Shown here: positions 13,609-17,656 of the stretch, piece by piece
Position numbering within the stretch: the stretch's first letter is position 1
How the letters are laid out: every line of letters begins with the position of its first letter
From: an uncultured Opitutia bacterium
GTDB taxonomy: Bacteria > Verrucomicrobiota > Verrucomicrobiia > Opitutales > UBA953
Length of the DNA: 17,656 nucleotides
Reading direction: 5' to 3'
NCBI GenBank assembly: GCA_903895475.1
Contig: CAITUF010000070.1
Span: 1-17,656 of the forward strand
Made by a program: the position numbers and the translations under genes
Notes under the pieces: generated by a model
Database searches by the model: none
Seen by the model: the letters and a program-made list of their open reading frames with translations, nothing else
Told to the model about the DNA's origin: nothing

Positions 13609-16600
13609 ATGAATGCCGTTCTCCTCCGCCTGCCCCTCCTTGCCGCCGTGTGCTTTGCTCGGCTCGCCGTCGCCGCCGAGACCGCCCCCGAGCCGACCAA
13701 GGCCGGCCTCGAATTCTTCGAGAAGAACGTCCGCCCGATTTTAGCTGAGCATTGCTACAAGTGCCACTCGATTACCGAAAGTGCCTCGAAGGGCGGCCTG
13801 ATTTTGGATTCTCGAGACGGCATGTTCAAGGGGGGTGACCAAGGTCCGGCGGTAGTGCCTGGCAACACCGCCAAGTCTTTGCTGCTCCAAGCGATTAACT
13901 ATACCGACAACGAGCTCCAGATGCCGCCTTTGAAAGCGGGGGGCAAGATTCCCGTCGCCAAAATCAAAGTACTGGAAGAGTGGGTTAAGATGGGTGCCCC
14001 CGCTCCTGTCGGCGCCGGCAATAAGTTAACCGGCCTTTCGCAGAAAGCCCGTGATCACTGGGCCTATAAGCCGGTCGTGAAGCCCGTTGTTCCCGAAGTG
14101 AAGAATAAGGTTTGGGTGCACAACCCGATTGACGCCTTCGTCCTCGCGAAGCTCGAGTCCGTCGGCCTGCAACCCAACCCGACCACCAACCCCGAGTCGC
14201 TCTTGCGCCGCATTCACTATGACTTGGTCGGCCTGCCGCCCGTGGCGGATAAGGTCCGTGCCTTCAGCGGTCAATACACCGCCGCCGTCCTGGTGGATGC
14301 CGCCAGTGTCCAGCGCGGCCAGCCGGGGAAGGCTGTCGACACCCTCATTGCTAAGGAAGTCGACGAACTATTGGCCTCGCCGCATTACGGTGAACGTTGG
14401 GGCCGCCACTGGCTTGATACCGCTCGCTACTCCGACACCCGCGGCTTAGCGGTCGACCAAGGCAATTCGCTTTTTGAGGATTATCGTTACGCCTATGCTT
14501 GGACTTATCGTAATTACGTCATCGACGCAATTAACGCGGATAAGCCCTACGATCAGTTCATCGTCGAGCAGTTAGCGGCGGATCGTCTACCCGACCTTAA
14601 GAAAGAAGACCCGCGGCTCGCGGCCCTCGGCTTCATCACCGTCGGCAAGCGCTTTGACAATAAGGATGATACCATCGACGAGCGCATCGACACCACGACG
14701 AAAGCCTTCCTCGGGCTCACGGTCGCCTGCGCCCGTTGTCATGACCATAAGTTCGACCCGATTCCAGCGGCGGACTATTACTCCCTTCACGGCATCTTTG
14801 CCTCGACCGTTGAGCCGTTGCAGCGTCCGCTGATTACTTCGCCCGATGCCGCCGCTCAGCGGGCCGACTTCGAGAAGCGCCTCAAGGCACTTCAGGAAGA
14901 GAGTGCCGCCGGTTTCTACGAGTACATCCGTGAGATGCGCGCCCGTTACAATCGCGAGATGGCTGGCCGCCTCGTTGCGACGACCTTCCGCCGTGGCTCC
15001 GCGGAATGGGGCGATATCAACGAGCGCTATAAGCTCGAGACCCCGTTACCGGACTTCGAGCCCATGCGCGTGCAGATTGATTCGCCCATCACGGGGCCCT
15101 TTGCCCGCTGTGCTTCCATCCCGGTCGCTGAATTCGCCGAACGCGCCCCAGCGGTCATTGCCTCGGCGCTGGCGGATAAGAAGCACCCCGTAAACCCGCT
15201 GATTGCTGCCGCCCTCCGCGACCTGAAGCCCAAGACGATTGATGACGTCGCGCTGGCTTACCAGAAGGTTTATAACGACGCCAAGGACTCAATCCTCGCG
15301 CACATCGCGCGCTGCGCCAAGCCGGGCAATAGCAGTAAGGATACCTCGCCCGCCGTCGCCCAACTCGCGAACTACCCTTGGCCGGTGCCTCCCGTCGAAG
15401 CCATCTTGGACAACGAGGAACTCATCGCGATGTTCAACTCCCGCAAGTTCTGTAACGATTGGCAGAATCGCCCCATCTACGGTGGCCAGGGCAACCGTGC
15501 CCCGGCCCGCCATTTCCGCTTCACGCAGATCAACGAACTCCGCCTTACGCACCCGGGCGTCCCGCGCGAAGCCATGGCCGTGGCGGATGCGGACAGCCCC
15601 CGCGATAGTTACGTCTACCTGCGCGGCGATAAGAATAAGCGCGGTCCGGTCGCCCCTCGCCAGTTCCTGGATATCCTCACCACTGGTGCCCGCAAGCCCT
15701 ACACCGAGGGCAGCGGTCGCTTGGAATTAGCGAAGTCCATTGCGAGCAAGGACAACCCGCTGACCGCCCGTGTCGCCATGAACCGCGTCTGGCTTAAGCA
15801 CTTCGGCGAAGGTTTTGTCTCCTCACCCGATGACTTCGGCAACATGTCCGAGAAGCCTTCGCACCCAGAATTACTCGATTGGCTCGCCAGCGAGTTCATG
15901 GCGAACGGCTGGTCCATCAAGCGGATGCATCGCCTCATCATGACGAGCGCCACCTATCGCTTGGACTCCAATCCAAACCTCAATCCGCTCGTCGCTCGAA
16001 AGGGTGCCGTTGATCCGTTGAAGCTCGATGCGGGTAATCGCCTCCTCTGGCGCGCTAATTTGCACCGCCTCGATTTTGAAGCCATCCGAGACTCGATGTT
16101 GAAGCTCACGGGTAAGTTGAGCCCCGTTGTCGGCGGCCAGCCCGCCAACATTACGGACGAACCGTACTCTTACCGTCGTAGCATCTACGGCTACGTGGAT
16201 CGTCTGCGCTTGAACGATACGCTTTCGCAGTTCGACTACGCCGACCCAGATATGGCAAACTCCAAGCGCGGTTCGACCATCGTGCCGCAGCAGGCCTTGT
16301 TCTTTATGAACAACCCGCTCTCGGTCGAAGTGGCCCGTGCGGTCGCGGCTCGTCCCGAGGTCGCTAAGGCGATGTCGGAGGATTCCCGCATCAACGCGAT
16401 GTTCCTTGCGCTCTTCCAACGCCGGGCGACCTCCAATGAAATCCGCTGGGCTAGCGATTTCCTTTCCAAGCAGCGTACCTTGACGAATGATGCGAAGCGT
16501 ACGGTCGCGTCGGGCAAGGCTGCGCCGACTCCGCCTGGGGCGACTCCGGCCAAGGGTACCAAGGCCGTAGCCAAAGATGGCAAGGCCACGGAAGCCAAGG

Positions 16601-16803
16601 GTAAGACCACCACCGCGGTCGCGACCAAGCCAGGGGCGGCGATGAAGGACGGCGGGGAGTCGATGATGGAAGCCAAGACCGGCGGCGGTGCCGAAGGCGT
16701 CCTCCAGAACGTCGGGGAGATGGTTTCTCGCAACCCCTTGACTCCCATTGAGTTACTGGCTCACGCTTTACTTCTTTCTAACGAGTTTGTTTACGTAAAC
16801 TAA
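13609..16803 (+). CDS. Large PSCyt1-DUF1549-DUF1553 protein with Lys/Ala-rich insert
   Basis: This 1064-residue protein starts at the ATG at 13609; an in-frame TTG six bases earlier only adds two residues before the signal peptide (MNAVLLRLPLLAAVCFARLA). PSCyt1 spans about 32-130 with heme motif CYKCH at 49-53 and MPP as likely axial Met. DUF1549 starts at about 172 (NPIDAFVLAKLE) and contains CARCHDHKFDP with CARCH at 374-378. A long central region (about 400-700) has no family name I can assign. DUF1553 begins near 705 (LELAKSIASKDNPLTARVAMNRVW) and ends at the C-terminus. Residues about 959-1040 are a low-complexity Lys/Ala/Gly/Pro/Thr insert just before the final helix. An exported heme protein of unknown reaction, it is followed by a closely related paralogue after a terminator. 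Confidence 0.9.
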   Translation: MNAVLLRLPLLAAVCFARLAVAAETAPEPTKAGLEFFEKNVRPILAEHCYKCHSITESASKGGLILDSRDGMFKGGDQGPAVVPGNTAKSLLLQAINYTDNELQMPPLKAGGKIPVAKIKVLEEWVKMGAPAPVGAGNKLTGLSQKARDHWAYKPVVKPVVPEVKNKVWVHNPIDAFVLAKLESVGLQPNPTTNPESLLRRIHYDLVGLPPVADKVRAFSGQYTAAVLVDAASVQRGQPGKAVDTLIAKEVDELLASPHYGERWGRHWLDTARYSDTRGLAVDQGNSLFEDYRYAYAWTYRNYVIDAINADKPYDQFIVEQLAADRLPDLKKEDPRLAALGFITVGKRFDNKDDTIDERIDTTTKAFLGLTVACARCHDHKFDPIPAADYYSLHGIFASTVEPLQRPLITSPDAAAQRADFEKRLKALQEESAAGFYEYIREMRARYNREMAGRLVATTFRRGSAEWGDINERYKLETPLPDFEPMRVQIDSPITGPFARCASIPVAEFAERAPAVIASALADKKHPVNPLIAAALRDLKPKTIDDVALAYQKVYNDAKDSILAHIARCAKPGNSSKDTSPAVAQLANYPWPVPPVEAILDNEELIAMFNSRKFCNDWQNRPIYGGQGNRAPARHFRFTQINELRLTHPGVPREAMAVADADSPRDSYVYLRGDKNKRGPVAPRQFLDILTTGARKPYTEGSGRLELAKSIASKDNPLTARVAMNRVWLKHFGEGFVSSPDDFGNMSEKPSHPELLDWLASEFMANGWSIKRMHRLIMTSATYRLDSNPNLNPLVARKGAVDPLKLDAGNRLLWRANLHRLDFEAIRDSMLKLTGKLSPVVGGQPANITDEPYSYRRSIYGYVDRLRLNDTLSQFDYADPDMANSKRGSTIVPQQALFFMNNPLSVEVARAVAARPEVAKAMSEDSRINAMFLALFQRRATSNEIRWASDFLSKQRTLTNDAKRTVASGKAAPTPPGATPAKGTKAVAKDGKATEAKGKTTTAVATKPGAAMKDGGESMMEAKTGGGAEGVLQNVGEMVSRNPLTPIELLAHALLLSNEFVYVN

Positions 16804-16827
16804 GGCCCGGCACCTGGGTTTAGTCCT

Positions 16828-16866
16828 TGGCGAGTCGGAGTCCCTGTAGGGGGCTACGACTCGCCA
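16828..16866 (+). terminator. Intrinsic terminator after the large PSCyt gene
   Basis: TGGCGAGTCG (16828-16837) pairs with CGACTCGCCA (16857-16866), and an inner helix of AGTCCC with GGGGCT extends the stem (one G-T pair). A T-rich tail, TTTTCTTTCTT, follows. It starts 25 bases after the stop codon, so the two tandem paralogues are probably transcribed separately. Confidence 0.85.
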
Positions 16867-16903
16867 TTTTCTTTCTTATATTAGTGTAAATCTACCGCTT
16901 GCA

Positions 16904-16915
16904 CTCTCTGAGGGT
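16904..16915 (+). promoter_or_regulatory. Shared upstream motif, copy 2 (CTCTCTGAGGGT)
   Basis: This second copy of the motif lies 112 bases before the ATG at 17016. TTGCAC (16899-16904) overlaps its first base and resembles a -35 element, as TTGCAT does at copy 1, but the spacing differs by 4 bases and no clear -10 is seen at 17 bases (AGAATT). Confidence 0.35.
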
Positions 16916-17015
16916 AAATAGAGAATTATTACCAGTAGTCCCCTCTACCGAGCACCCCAGGCTTTCCCCTAAGCATGCGCGGCGTTCTTCATCCCCACTC
17001 CCACCTCTCTACCCA

Positions 17016-17656
17016 ATGCGTCGGCCCCTTCCTCATTTCCTGACGGCTTTGCTTGTCGCTGTCCTCTGCACGCCCTTCGTCTCCGGTCAGGAAATGCAAG
17101 AGATGGCCATGAAGGACGCGGCGATGAAGCCTGGCGTGGTGGCGAAGGTGGAAGAGAAGATGGATCCAGCTGGCCTCGAGTTTTTCGAGAAGAACGTGCG
17201 GCCGATCTTGACGGAGCGTTGCTACAAGTGTCACTCCGCCGCCGAGAGTAGTTCCAAGGGTGGGCTGCTGCTGGATTCACGGGCCGCCATGCTCGAGGGC
17301 GGCGACCAAGGTCCCGCCGTCGTCCCGAATAACCTAAAGAAATCTTTAATGATTCTCTCGGTCCATCAGACCGACCCTGAGCTCTCGATGCCGCCCCGTA
17401 ACAAGGGTGGCCCTAAGCTGACCGAAGAGCAAATCAAGACTTTGGAGAAGTGGGTCATGATGGGTGCCCCGGCCCCAGTGGGTTCGGGGGCTGGTAAGCT
17501 CACCGGCCTCTCACAGAAGGCCCGTGACCACTGGGCATTCAAGCCCGTCGTTACTCCCGAACTTCCTTCGATCCGTAATCAAGCCTGGGCTCAAAACGAA
17601 ATCGATGTCTTCGTGATGCAGAAGCTCGAGCAGAACGGCTTAAAGCCGAACCCGGC
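17016..17656 (+). CDS. PSCyt1-DUF1549 family protein, N-terminal part (runs off the right edge)
   Basis: The open frame runs from the ATG at 17016 to the window end without a stop (213 codons plus 2 bases). It opens with a signal peptide (MRRPLPHFLTALLVAVLCTP and on to about residue 24). A Met/Lys-rich segment with five Met over 27-49 follows. PSCyt1 then spans about 53-150 with heme motif CYKCH at 69-73 and MPP later. It ends at the beginning of DUF1549 (NEIDVFVMQKLEQNGLKPNP). Over about 160 comparable residues it is roughly two-thirds identical, counted by eye, to the preceding PSCyt protein, so the two arose by tandem duplication. DUF1549 and DUF1553 are expected beyond the edge, perhaps followed by a DUF1501 partner. 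Confidence 0.9.
   Translation, partial: MRRPLPHFLTALLVAVLCTPFVSGQEMQEMAMKDAAMKPGVVAKVEEKMDPAGLEFFEKNVRPILTERCYKCHSAAESSSKGGLLLDSRAAMLEGGDQGPAVVPNNLKKSLMILSVHQTDPELSMPPRNKGGPKLTEEQIKTLEKWVMMGAPAPVGSGAGKLTGLSQKARDHWAFKPVVTPELPSIRNQAWAQNEIDVFVMQKLEQNGLKPNP

Overview
The window is GC-rich, almost fully coding DNA that most likely comes from the PVC group of bacteria, probably Verrucomicrobiota (Opitutae-like). The main reason is the presence of Planctomycete-type cytochrome / DUF1549 / DUF1553 proteins and a Tat-exported DUF1501 protein, alongside a secreted sulfatase. Nearly every start codon lacks a Shine-Dalgarno sequence, and several plus-strand leaders are pyrimidine-rich instead. No rRNA, tRNA, CRISPR array, insertion sequence or phage gene was seen. 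No intergenic stretch exceeds 300 bases; the longest is about 262 bases (3274-3535).

Left part (1-3273, minus strand). A primary-like but divergent sigma-70 factor (3273-2290) is followed by a secreted protein with one c-type heme motif (2157-844). Thirty-three bases later comes a cytoplasmic-looking protein with two aspartic-protease (retropepsin-like) lobes (810-49). The last gene ends inside a perfect 48-nt palindrome (5-52), a strong terminator candidate.

Middle part (3536-8015, plus strand). A divergent regulatory region of about 260 bases opens a compact three-gene operon: a secreted M13 zinc metallopeptidase, a secreted sulfatase and a secreted 6-phosphogluconolactonase-like beta-propeller protein. 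It ends at a hairpin (8034-8060) shared with a convergent small secreted zinc-ribbon-like protein (8345-8082).

Right part (8444-17656). A PSCyt1/DUF1549/DUF1553 protein (8444-10840) carries an extra beta-sandwich-like domain inserted in its DUF1553 part. It sits 5 bases before its usual partner, a Tat-exported DUF1501 protein (10846-12309). A glycerate kinase (13419-12310) converges on it with no base between the two stop codons. Then come two tandem, related PSCyt proteins (13609-16803, and 17016 running off the right edge). Their visible N-terminal parts are about two-thirds identical, and both are preceded at about 105-110 bases by the shared motif CTCYCTGAGGGT.

The overall theme is envelope and extracellular metabolism. 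The window encodes exported heme proteins of unknown enzymatic role with their DUF1501 partner, a sulfatase and a lactonase plausibly used on sulfated polysaccharides or sugars, an exported peptidase, and a glycerate kinase that could feed sugar-acid breakdown products into central metabolism. That functional link is inference from gene content, not shown by the sequence.
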